A stretch of DNA of 64,000 nt from assembly GCF_004217145.1 (NCBI RefSeq), contig NZ_SHKR01000012.1:1054001-1118000 (forward strand). Reading direction: 5' to 3'. Positions 9,054 to 16,250 of the stretch are shown here, piece by piece; within the stretch, counting starts at the first letter, position 1, and each line of letters opens with the position of its first letter. A program made the translations under genes and the position numbers. Under the pieces are notes generated by a model, which searched no databases, was not told the origin of the DNA, and saw only the letters and a program-made list of their open reading frames with translations. Source of the stretch: Kribbella rubisoli (GTDB lineage Bacteria; Actinomycetota; Actinomycetes; Propionibacteriales; Kribbellaceae).

Positions 9054-9140
9054 GCCGCCGGGGTCGAATGCACGCCATCGGCGCGACTGTGGATCCGTCA
9101 GGAAACACAACGAGCCAGCACGCCAAGGAGCAATCGAACA

Positions 9141-9689
9141 ATGAGCACCAACCGGAAGTCAGATACGACCCACCTCCAGGTCGCTGGGATGTGCCTCGTG
9201 GCCGTCACCCTCACCTTGGCTGCGGCCGGCTGTGGCAGTGACGCAACCAGCTCGACCGGATCGGCGTCGCCGCCGGCCACCGGAGACACGGCGAGGGCGC
9301 AAGCCGGCGCACTGGGCACCATTCTCGTGAACGGCGAAGGGCGCACGATGTACGAGTTCGCCAACGACAAGGATGGCAAGTCGACGTGCGCCGCAGCGTG
9401 CGCGGCCAACTGGCCGTACGTACCCGCGCCCGCCTCTCTGCCGACGTCGCTGCCCGGCGTGACCGGCAAGCTCGGCGCGACCACGCGCGATGGTGGCGCT
9501 CGCCAGCTCACCGTCGCGGGTCACCCCCTGTACACCTTCGTCGGCGACTCGACGCCCGGTCAGACCAATGGTCAGGGCGTCAACCTCAACGGCGGCGTAT
9601 GGACCGTCGTGTCCCCGGGCGGCGCACCTGTCACGGCCCCAAACCCGCCTGGTCCTTCGACACAGAAACCCCTCGCCTCCGGCTACTGA
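9141..9689 (+). CDS. secreted COG4315-type lipoprotein (PF03640 repeats), copy 1
   Basis: A 182-residue lipoprotein. A short basic start and hydrophobic stretch end in the lipobox LAAAGC, so the mature protein should be lipid-anchored outside the membrane. Two 'secreted repeat of unknown function' units follow: GRTMYEFANDKDGKSTCAAA with CAANWPYV, and HPLYTFVGDSTPGQTNGQG with NGGVWTVVSPGG. ATG 9141 has an AAGGAG ribosome site. The protein is closely similar to the one at 11413..11973, and the flanking DNA is also partly duplicated. Function is unknown in the family. Confidence 0.88.
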   Translation: MSTNRKSDTTHLQVAGMCLVAVTLTLAAAGCGSDATSSTGSASPPATGDTARAQAGALGTILVNGEGRTMYEFANDKDGKSTCAAACAANWPYVPAPASLPTSLPGVTGKLGATTRDGGARQLTVAGHPLYTFVGDSTPGQTNGQGVNLNGGVWTVVSPGGAPVTAPNPPGPSTQKPLASGY

Positions 9690-9727
9690 GGACCTCCACC
9701 GCTTACCACGAACAGAAAGTCCTTGCC

Positions 9728-10003
9728 ATGACCACCGAAGCACAGATCCCGAGAACCGTGCTCATTTCAGACCGGCGGACAATTCCGTTGAACGCAGAGG
9801 ACAGCAGGTTCGATGCCGGCGAAACCTGCGCTCGCTGCGGTCCGAGTGCGCGGGCTCAGGTCAAATGGGTGTTCCCGCCGATCAGCGAGTTCACCCGCCG
9901 GCACTGCGACCTGTATCTCTGCGCTCATTGCTCTCTGCTGGGTGGAGCCCAGTTGCGCACCACCAGCATCCTCACCGTGGATCGCACGCCTGACCAGCTT
10001 TGA
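9728..10003 (+). CDS. small zinc-ribbon protein, DUF7455-like
   Basis: A 91-residue protein starting 38 bases after the lipoprotein, probably in one transcript. CARCG near residue 35 and CAHC near residue 66 form a four-cysteine/histidine zinc-binding pattern like that of DUF7455 proteins of actinobacteria (C..CG...LFCAHH). The region between the pairs is longer and less conserved than usual. Function unknown. A 17-codon remnant of the same gene follows the second lipoprotein at 11995. Confidence 0.7.
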   Translation: MTTEAQIPRTVLISDRRTIPLNAEDSRFDAGETCARCGPSARAQVKWVFPPISEFTRRHCDLYLCAHCSLLGGAQLRTTSILTVDRTPDQL

Positions 10004-10067
10004 AGCCCGGGACTACCTCAGAGCTCAGTCGACTCGCGGGGAGTGGGGTGGTTCGGGCGGGCTCTTC

Positions 10068-10220
10068 TCAGGGGTTGGTGACGGCGTCGGTGAGGGTGTT
10101 GATGGCCGATAGGCCGCCAGTGGTGGCGGGGTCGAGGTGGTGGCGGTCGATGATGGTTTCGGGGGAGTAGTAGCTGAGGCGGGTTACTCCGGCGACGTCT
10201 CGGTCCTCATGATCGTGTTC
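10068..10220 (-). pseudogene. 3' remnant of an unidentified gene
   Basis: The minus strand reads an open segment with coding-like, C-rich third positions (LSYYSPETIIDRHHLDPATT, then AINTLTDAVTNP and stop at 10068). There is no convincing start, and upstream the frame looks random. I do not recognise it. The rest of 10004..10325 holds nothing else I can support. Confidence 0.35.
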
Positions 10221-10325
10221 TACCCCCTGCTGGATGAATCGTCGCCCCACTGTCGACTCCCAGGATGACGGGGCTGTCCGCGTCGAGTGTCCGAGGAGGG
10301 ACACCGCCCAGGCCACACTGCCCCC

Positions 10326-10514
10326 TCACGACTCGGCACCGAGCGCATTGAGGAGGCGGTCCCTGCTCAGACCCAGCCGGAACAGCAGCGCGGCATCCGC
10401 GGGATCGTCCAGGTCGATCCGATCGGGCAAGCCGCCGGCCAATGCCTCGGCAACGTCGGGTCCGAATGCACGGCGAATGATTCCGAGGGCCTCAGGTTTG
10501 GTGTAGATCGCCAT
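10326..10514 (-). CDS. small conserved-looking helical protein
   Basis: A 62-residue acidic helical protein (MAIYTKPEALGIIRRAFGP, then DRIDLDDPADAALLFRLG). ATG 10514 has a GCGAGG ribosome site. Composition and codon use are clearly coding. It resembles small unnamed actinobacterial proteins, but I cannot name a family or function. It stands alone between the zinc-ribbon gene and the OsmC gene. Confidence 0.65.
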   Translation of the reverse strand: MAIYTKPEALGIIRRAFGPDVAEALAGGLPDRIDLDDPADAALLFRLGLSRDRLLNALGAES

Positions 10515-10586
10515 GATTGCCTCGCTTTCACAAGGGTTCGGGGTGGGCGCTACTTGTTGAGGAAGGCAGGAGCGCGGGTGATGCAG

Positions 10587-10604
10587 CGCATCCGGGAGGC
10601 ACGG
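10587..10604. repeat. second copy of 18-bp repeat (see 2996..3013)
   Basis: Exact second copy of CGCATCCGGGAGGCACGG, between the small gene at 10326..10514 and the 3' end of the OsmC gene. Confidence 0.4.
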
Positions 10605-10662
10605 TCACCGGGCTTCCGCGACGGGGGCCGTACGCGATCGCACACCTGCCTGGGCATCACAG

Positions 10663-11142
10663 TCAGGCAACGCCCTGGTCGTTCTCGACGATCTCCTCGA
10701 TCGGCGTCCCGTCGACGGTGAGGATGACCTGAATGTTGCCACGGGTGGCATTGGAATAGGGGCATCGCTGGTCCGCCGCGGCCATCAGGTGTGCGGCCGC
10801 CGGGGCCGCAAGATGCGGTGCGTGCAGATCGAGGGCGACCCGAAGGCCGAAGCCGCCATGTCCAGTCGGGCCCAGGCCGACCCGGGACGTGAATCGGGAG
10901 TCGCCGGCATCGAGCTTGCGTCCCTGTGCGACCGCCAGCATGGTCGATTGGAAGCAGGCCGCGTAGGCGATCGCGAACAACTGCTCGGGATTCGTGCCTG
11001 GGCCGCCCTTGCCTCCGATGTCCTCGGGCACCGAAAGCTCGACATCCAGCCGGCCGTCAGAGGTGCGACCGTGCCCGGACCGACCGCCTTCGGTGACTGC
11101 CTCGGCGGTGTAGAGGATCTTTCTCAACGGTGTGACTGACAT
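10663..11142 (-). CDS. Ohr/OsmC-family organic hydroperoxide reductase
   Basis: A 159-residue protein of normal length for Ohr. The two redox cysteines are seen in NPEQLFAIAYAACF (residue ~60) and CPYSNATRGN (residue ~126), both classical Ohr motifs. It should reduce organic and fatty-acid hydroperoxides in the cytoplasm with lipoylated dihydrolipoamide or thiols. ATG 11142 has an AGGAAGG ribosome site. No OhrR-type MarR regulator is adjacent. It is divergent from the lipoprotein at 11413, with a 270-base gap full of palindromes. Confidence 0.92.
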   Translation of the reverse strand: MSVTPLRKILYTAEAVTEGGRSGHGRTSDGRLDVELSVPEDIGGKGGPGTNPEQLFAIAYAACFQSTMLAVAQGRKLDAGDSRFTSRVGLGPTGHGGFGLRVALDLHAPHLAAPAAAHLMAAADQRCPYSNATRGNIQVILTVDGTPIEEIVENDQGVA

Positions 11143-11315
11143 TTCATGACCTTCCTCTGCGTACAGGCGATGACTCGTGCAGCAACCGTTGCCGATCGAG
11201 CGGCCCGTCGCCCCGGTGAGTCCCCGGGGCGATGCCCGGGGTGGAGCTCCCGGTAGCAACGAGCGAGCAGAGGATCGACCAGGGGTTCGCCAACTGCCGG
11301 GGTGTGGTCGGGCAC

Positions 11316-11335
11316 ACCCGGGATCCAACCCGGGG
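11316..11335. repeat. palindromic element, copy 2
   Basis: ACCCGGGATCCAACCCGGGG differs by one base from the copy at 9034..9053 and holds the same position relative to the paralogous lipoprotein gene. Confidence 0.55.
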
Positions 11336-11343
11336 ACTACCGG

Positions 11344-11373
11344 GGGCGATTGCGGGCGATTGCGGGCGATTGT
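11344..11373. repeat. three tandem 10-bp repeats upstream of lipoprotein 2
   Basis: GGGCGATTGC occurs twice and GGGCGATTGT once, end to end. The 10-base period is about one helical turn, so a protein could bind all three on one face. The last copy runs into the TGTGGATC block shared with the other lipoprotein promoter. The array is absent from copy 1. Confidence 0.55.
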
Positions 11374-11412
11374 GGATCGGTCAGCGCAACAGCTCAAGCG
11401 CAGGAGCGATGC

Positions 11413-11973
11413 ATGATCACCGATCGGAAGTCCCAGACCAATGACCGCCGGCGCAGGAAGATCGCAGCCACTTCCTTCGCGGCGGCCGCCTTCACACTGA
11501 CCGCGGCCGCCTGCGGCAGCGCTCCCGGCGACTCCGCGGGATCCATGCCGCTGCCGTCGGCGACCGGCGTCGCGGTCAGCGCGCAGGCCACCGGTCTGGG
11601 CACCATCCTGGTTGATGGCCAGGGCCGCACGCTGTACCAGTTCGCCAACGACCTGAACAACAAGTCGACCTGCACCGATGCCTGCGTGGCCAACTGGCCG
11701 TACGTTCCGGCTCCGGACTCGCTGCCGGCGGCCCTGCCCGGCGTTACCGGCATCGTCGGTACGACCACCCGCGACGACGGCCACCATCAGTTGACCGTCG
11801 CGGGTCACCCCCTCTACACCTTCGTCGGCGACGCCACGCCGGGCCAGACCAACGGTCAGGGCATCAATCTCAACGGCGGTGTGTGGACTGTCGTGTCTCC
11901 GGCCGGCGCGCCCCTGGCGAATCCGAGCCCGGTCGGCACGGCAGCACAGAATCCCGCCCTACCCGGGTACTGA
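11413..11973 (+). CDS. secreted COG4315-type lipoprotein, copy 2
   Basis: A 186-residue paralogue of the protein at 9141..9689 with the same layout: a basic N-terminus (DRRRRK), a hydrophobic segment ending in lipobox LTAAAC, then two PF03640-type repeats (LYQFANDLNNKSTCTDAC, VANWPYV; HPLYTFVGDATPGQTNGQG, NGGVWTVVSPAG). ATG 11413 has an AGGAG site seven bases upstream. It should be anchored on the outer face of the membrane. Function unknown. It is followed by a fragment of the zinc-ribbon gene rather than a full copy. Confidence 0.88.
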   Translation: MITDRKSQTNDRRRRKIAATSFAAAAFTLTAAACGSAPGDSAGSMPLPSATGVAVSAQATGLGTILVDGQGRTLYQFANDLNNKSTCTDACVANWPYVPAPDSLPAALPGVTGIVGTTTRDDGHHQLTVAGHPLYTFVGDATPGQTNGQGINLNGGVWTVVSPAGAPLANPSPVGTAAQNPALPGY

Positions 11974-11994
11974 GACGGACTGAAAGGCCTTGTC

Positions 11995-12048
11995 ATGACT
12001 ACCACAGCACGTCCACTCCAGCACGTTGTCCACCTGGATCGCACATGA
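11995..12048 (+). pseudogene. 17-codon remnant of the DUF7455-like gene, now a leader ORF
   Basis: ATG 11995 starts MTTTARPLQHVVHLDR, matching the start of the intact gene at 9728 (MTTEAQIPRTVLISDR) in sequence and in distance from the lipoprotein. It then stops with TGA at 12046..12048, which overlaps the ATG of the binding-protein gene (ATGA). The remnant has a ribosome site (AAAGG) while the downstream gene has none, so it may now serve as a translational leader. Confidence 0.55.
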
Positions 12049-13328
12049 AAGGCGCGCTCACCACTGCCGCACTGGCTGTCGCCATCACAGGGGTGTCCGC
12101 CGCTTGCGGGGACGGCGGCAGTGTGGGAGCAACGACCGAAACGCGTGGCGAGATCGCGGTCTGGCTGTCCAACAATGCTGAAGAGGTGGCCTGGGGCAAG
12201 CAGATGGTCGCGGCCTGGAACGCTCAGCACGCGGACCAGAAGATCACCGCGCAGGAGATCCCGACCGGGAAGAGCTCCGAGGAGGTCATCGGTGCCGCGA
12301 TCACCGCGGGGAACGCGCCGTGCCTGATCTTCAACACCTCGCCGGCCTCGGTCTCGCAGTTCCAGAAGCAGGGCGGTCTGGTGCCGCTCGACTCGTTCAG
12401 CGACGGTACGTCGTACGTCGAGGACCGCTCGGGGGCCATCGCCAAGCAGTACAAGTCGGCCGACGGGAAGTACTACCAGCTGCCCTGGAAGTCGAACCCG
12501 GTGATGATCTTCTACAACAAGAAGGAGTTCGCGAAGGCCGGTATCGACACCGTGAAGCCACCCCTGACGACGTACGACGAGTTCCTCGCCACGTCGCGCA
12601 AGGTGGTCGCCGCGAACGCCGCGAAGGTCGCTATCTACCCGGCGCCGAGCAACGAGTTCTATCAGTCCTGGTTCGACTTCTACCCGCTGTACGCGGCCGA
12701 GAGCGGCGGCAAGCAACTGGTCGAGGACGGCAAGTCGACGTTCGCCTCCGATGAGGGTAAGCGAGTCGCGACCTTCTGGCGGAGCATGTACGCCGAGCGG
12801 CTGGCCGGTCAGGAGAGGTACACCGGCGATGCGTTCGCCGACGGGACGGCGGCGATGGCGATCGTCGGTCCGTGGGCCATTGCGGTGTACAAGGGCAGGG
12901 TCGACTGGGGCGTCGTACCGGTGCCGACGTCGTCGGGCAAGCCGGCGAACGAGATCCACACCTTCAGCGATGCGAAGAACGTTGCGATGTACTCCGCGTG
13001 CAAGAACCGCGGGACGGCGTGGGACGTGATGAAGTTCGCGACCAGCCAGGCGCAGGATGGCAAGTTCCTGCAGACGACCGGCCAGATGCCGCTGCGGAAG
13101 GACGTCGCGTCCGTGTATGCGGACTACTTCAGCAAGAACCCCGACTACAAGGTGTTCGCGGACCAGGCGGCGCGCACGGTCGAGGTGCCGAACGTGCCGA
13201 ACTCGATCACCATCTGGCAGACATTCCGCGACGCCTACTCCAAGTCCGTGATCTTCGGCCGGGAGGATCCCGGCGCGGCCCTCGACGGGGCCGTCCAGAA
13301 GGTCGATCAACTCGCTTCCCAGTCATGA
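12045..13328 (+). CDS. ABC transporter extracellular sugar-binding protein
   Basis: A 427-residue family-1 solute-binding lipoprotein. A short signal peptide ends in the lipobox VSAAC near residue 21; the body shows the usual pattern (IAVWLSNNAEEVAWGKQMV, LVPLDSF, LPWKSNPVMIFYNK, MAIVGPWAI). The signal peptide is short with a single lysine and no own ribosome site, as if the 5' end had been cut by the upstream duplication; the ATG is reached through the overlapping leader at 11995. It should deliver an oligosaccharide to the permeases that follow with a four-base overlap. Confidence 0.9.
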   Translation: MKGALTTAALAVAITGVSAACGDGGSVGATTETRGEIAVWLSNNAEEVAWGKQMVAAWNAQHADQKITAQEIPTGKSSEEVIGAAITAGNAPCLIFNTSPASVSQFQKQGGLVPLDSFSDGTSYVEDRSGAIAKQYKSADGKYYQLPWKSNPVMIFYNKKEFAKAGIDTVKPPLTTYDEFLATSRKVVAANAAKVAIYPAPSNEFYQSWFDFYPLYAAESGGKQLVEDGKSTFASDEGKRVATFWRSMYAERLAGQERYTGDAFADGTAAMAIVGPWAIAVYKGRVDWGVVPVPTSSGKPANEIHTFSDAKNVAMYSACKNRGTAWDVMKFATSQAQDGKFLQTTGQMPLRKDVASVYADYFSKNPDYKVFADQAARTVEVPNVPNSITIWQTFRDAYSKSVIFGREDPGAALDGAVQKVDQLASQS

Positions 13329-14278
13329 ACCGCCGGCCGCCCACGGTGCCGAAGCCGGCCAGGAATGCCCGGCTGACGGCTCGTGGGCCAGGAGCGCTGA
13401 GCGCCGTGCTCGGCAAGCAACCGATCGGCACCGCCTTCGTCACGCCGTACGTCGTGTTCCTCGCCGCCATCTTCGCCTACCCGCTCGGATTCGCCGTCTA
13501 CATGTCCTTCCACGACTACTTCTTCACGGCGCCGGGCGCGACTGTCGACCGGCCGTTCGTCGGGTTCGCCAACTACGTGACGGTGCTGACGGACCCCGCC
13601 GTCCAGCGGTCGTTCGTGAACGTGGGCATCTTCCTGCTCATCAACGTGCCGCTGACCGTGGTTCTGTCGCTCGGACTGGCGAATGCCCTGAACGCCGCCA
13701 TCCGATGGCGGACGTTCTTCCGGGTCAGCTACTACGTACCCTACGTGGCAGCGAGTGTCGCCGTGGTCGGGGTCTGGCTGTTCCTGTTCAATTCCAACGG
13801 GCTGGTCAACTCCGTCCTCGGACCGCTCGCGCCCGACCCGTCTTGGTTGGTGAACTCGAAGTTGGCGATGCCGACAGTCGCGCTCTACGTGACCTGGAAG
13901 CAGCTCGGCTTCTTCATCCTGCTGTACCTGGCGGCGCTGCAGAACGTGTCGAAGGACCTCTACGAGGCGGCGGCCGTCGACGGCGCCGGACGGCTGAATT
14001 CGTTCTTGAACGTCACCGTGCCCGGGGTACGGCCGGCCACAACGCTGGTCGTACTGGTAGCCACCGTGACCGGCGCGAACCTGTTCACCGAGCCCTACCT
14101 GCTGACCGGCGGCGGCGGCCCCGATGGAGCGTCGGCCTCGCCGGTGCTGATCATGTACCAGCGCGGCATCGAGCAGGGCAAACCCGACGTCGGCTCGGCC
14201 ATCGGCGTCCTGCTGGTGATCGGCGTTCTGCTCCTGGCCGTGGTCGAACGCCGCTTCGTCGGCAAGGAGGAGCAATGA
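13325..14278 (+). CDS. ABC sugar permease, MalF type
   Basis: A 317-residue inner-membrane permease with about six membrane segments. The cytoplasmic EAA loop is visible as EAAAVDGAGRLNSF near residue 219, where the ATPase docks. ATG 13325 overlaps the stop of the binding-protein gene (ATGA) and its own stop overlaps the next permease, so translation is coupled. No ATPase gene is in the operon; as in other actinobacteria, a shared MsiK-type ATPase elsewhere may energise it (inference). Confidence 0.93.
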   Translation: MNRRPPTVPKPARNARLTARGPGALSAVLGKQPIGTAFVTPYVVFLAAIFAYPLGFAVYMSFHDYFFTAPGATVDRPFVGFANYVTVLTDPAVQRSFVNVGIFLLINVPLTVVLSLGLANALNAAIRWRTFFRVSYYVPYVAASVAVVGVWLFLFNSNGLVNSVLGPLAPDPSWLVNSKLAMPTVALYVTWKQLGFFILLYLAALQNVSKDLYEAAAVDGAGRLNSFLNVTVPGVRPATTLVVLVATVTGANLFTEPYLLTGGGGPDGASASPVLIMYQRGIEQGKPDVGSAIGVLLVIGVLLLAVVERRFVGKEEQ

Positions 14279-15111
14279 GAAAACTGCTACCGAATCAGGG
14301 GCGCTTCATCGCCTTGCTGGCCGGAGCCTTCGTCTTCCTGTTCCCCTTTTACTACATGCTGATCGGCAGCCTCCAGACCGAGCCGGACCCGTCCGTCAAG
14401 GGCGCCTTCCCCTCCCCGGGCAACCTGACCGGCCACAATTACCTCGAGATCGACGCGGCAATCAACCTCGGCAGATCATTGCTGAACTCGGGCATCTTCA
14501 CCGGCGGGGTCATCCTCGGCACACTGCTCTTCGGTGTGCTGGCGGGCTACGCACTGGCCCGGCTGCAGTTCCGCGGCCGGAGTGCCGTGTTCGGGCTGAT
14601 GCTGCTGATCCAGGTGATCCCGTTCCAGCTGCTGACCATCCCGCTGTACGTGATGATCGTGCGCAGTTACGGGCTCGCGGACTCCTATCTCGGCATGATC
14701 GCGCCGTTCGCGATCAACTCGATCGCGGTGTTCGTCTTCCGCCAGTACTTCCTGCAGTTGCCGCAGGAGCTGTTCGACGCTGCCAGGGTCGACGGTGCGA
14801 CGGAGCTGAACATTCTGTGGCGGATAGCCGTGCCGCTGGTGAGACCCGCACTTCTCACCGGCGTACTGCTGACCTTCATCGGTCCCTGGAACGAGTTCCT
14901 CTGGCCGTTCCTGATCACCAAGCAACAGAACCTCCAACCGTTGGCGGTGTCGCTGTCGAACTACCTCACCACCGTGTCTGCGCGCGCGGCCAACCCATTC
15001 GGCGCCCTACTGGCCGGCGCCTGCGTGCTGGCCGTTCCCGCGGTGACGCTGTTCATCATCTTCCAGCGCCGCTTCATCTCCACGAGCCTCGACTCCGGGA
15101 TCAAGGGATGA
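14275..15111 (+). CDS. ABC sugar permease, MalG type
   Basis: A 278-residue partner permease with about six membrane segments. The EAA-like loop reads DAARVDGATELNILW near residue 175, and the C-terminus ends in the usual FQRRFIS tail. ATG 14275 overlaps the MalF-type stop by four bases. It forms the channel of a carbohydrate importer with the product of 13325..14278. Confidence 0.93.
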   Translation: MRKLLPNQGRFIALLAGAFVFLFPFYYMLIGSLQTEPDPSVKGAFPSPGNLTGHNYLEIDAAINLGRSLLNSGIFTGGVILGTLLFGVLAGYALARLQFRGRSAVFGLMLLIQVIPFQLLTIPLYVMIVRSYGLADSYLGMIAPFAINSIAVFVFRQYFLQLPQELFDAARVDGATELNILWRIAVPLVRPALLTGVLLTFIGPWNEFLWPFLITKQQNLQPLAVSLSNYLTTVSARAANPFGALLAGACVLAVPAVTLFIIFQRRFISTSLDSGIKG

Positions 15112-15138
15112 GCCGCCTCGCTTCGAAAGGCCTTCACT

Positions 15139-16245
15139 GTGACCGTTCCCTACACCCTGACCCGCGTCGGCGTCCTGATGACGCCGGAGCCCGGCAACGA
15201 ACTAGAGGTCGGCGGGGTGCTGAACCCCGCCACCGGCCACACGCCGGCCGAAACCCTGTACCTGCTCCCGCGACTAGTTGCTGCCGGCAACGTATCGCGC
15301 GTCGGGCTGGCGAAGATCGAGCTGACCGACGGCGTACCGACCGGGGTACTGCGCGAAGGGACAGTACTCGCGCCGGACGAGGGCTGGGAGCGCGGCCTGA
15401 ACAACGCGGGTGTCGAGGATCCGCGCGTGACCTGGATCCCCTCGCTCGGCAAACACGTGATGACGTACGTTGCCTATGGTCCGCTCGGGCCGAGACCTGC
15501 GCTCGCTGTGTCGGTGGACCTGCGGAACTGGACACGACTCGGCCCATTGCACTTCGAGTACCAGGCTGACCTTGACACCGACCTGAACCTCTTCCCGAAC
15601 AAGGACACGGTGTTCTTCCCCCAACCCGTTCCCGGCCCGGAGGGCGAACCGGCGTACGCGATGTTGCACCGGCCGATGTGGGACCTTGGCTGGTTCCGCG
15701 ACGGCGAGGGTGTGCACCTGCCGGCCGGAGTGAAGGACGACCGGCCGGGGATCTGGGTCTCGTTCGTGCCCGTGGCAGCCGTCGAGGCCGACCTGCGGAA
15801 CCTCGTCCACCTGCGGCATCACCGGCTGGTCGCGATGCCGGAGTACCCGTTCGAGGAGTTGAAGATCGGAGCCGGGCCGGCGCCGCTGCGGGTGCCCGAA
15901 GGATGGCTCGTCATCCACCACGGCGTTACCGGCGAACAACCCGAGGGCTTCGATCCGACGACCCAGAAGGTCACCTACGCGGCCGGAGCGATGCTGCTCG
16001 ATCCCGCGGACGTCACCCGGGTACTGGCGCGTACCTCCCAACCGATCCTCGCTCCGGAGACCGAAGACGAACGGATCGGAACCGTCGACAACGTGGTCTT
16101 CCCGACAGCCATCGAGCAAGTCGACGGCGTCCACTACGTCTTCTACGGAATGGCCGACGCCAAGGTCGGCGTCGCGCGCCTGGAGCGGTCGCGCGACACC
16201 GAATCTCGGGGCGTGCAGTACATCACCGACGAGCCAAGAAAGTAG
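15139..16245 (+). CDS. GH130-family beta-mannoside phosphorylase or hydrolase
   Basis: A 368-residue five-bladed beta-propeller enzyme of family GH130. The key motif VEDPRVTW near residue 93 holds the catalytic aspartate, and PNKDTVFFP near residue 153 is another family block. GH130 enzymes split beta-mannosides, either by phosphate to give mannose 1-phosphate or by water. I cannot decide between these by eye. GTG 15139 has an AAAGG site and follows the permease by 27 bases. The phosphomannomutase directly downstream favours a phosphorylase, because it would consume mannose 1-phosphate. Confidence 0.82.
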   Translation: MTVPYTLTRVGVLMTPEPGNELEVGGVLNPATGHTPAETLYLLPRLVAAGNVSRVGLAKIELTDGVPTGVLREGTVLAPDEGWERGLNNAGVEDPRVTWIPSLGKHVMTYVAYGPLGPRPALAVSVDLRNWTRLGPLHFEYQADLDTDLNLFPNKDTVFFPQPVPGPEGEPAYAMLHRPMWDLGWFRDGEGVHLPAGVKDDRPGIWVSFVPVAAVEADLRNLVHLRHHRLVAMPEYPFEELKIGAGPAPLRVPEGWLVIHHGVTGEQPEGFDPTTQKVTYAAGAMLLDPADVTRVLARTSQPILAPETEDERIGTVDNVVFPTAIEQVDGVHYVFYGMADAKVGVARLERSRDTESRGVQYITDEPRK

Positions 16246-16250
16246 GAGTG

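Noticed and set aside
11344..11373. Three 10-bp tandem repeats considered as a CRISPR-like array or plasmid iterons
   Set aside because: Too short, with no spacers and no replication gene nearby; a promoter-proximal array is the simpler reading.
10663..11808. Longer 381-codon version of the OsmC gene
   Set aside because: The extra N-terminal part runs antisense through the lipoprotein gene and has no similarity to Ohr; ATG 11142 gives a normal-length protein with a ribosome site.
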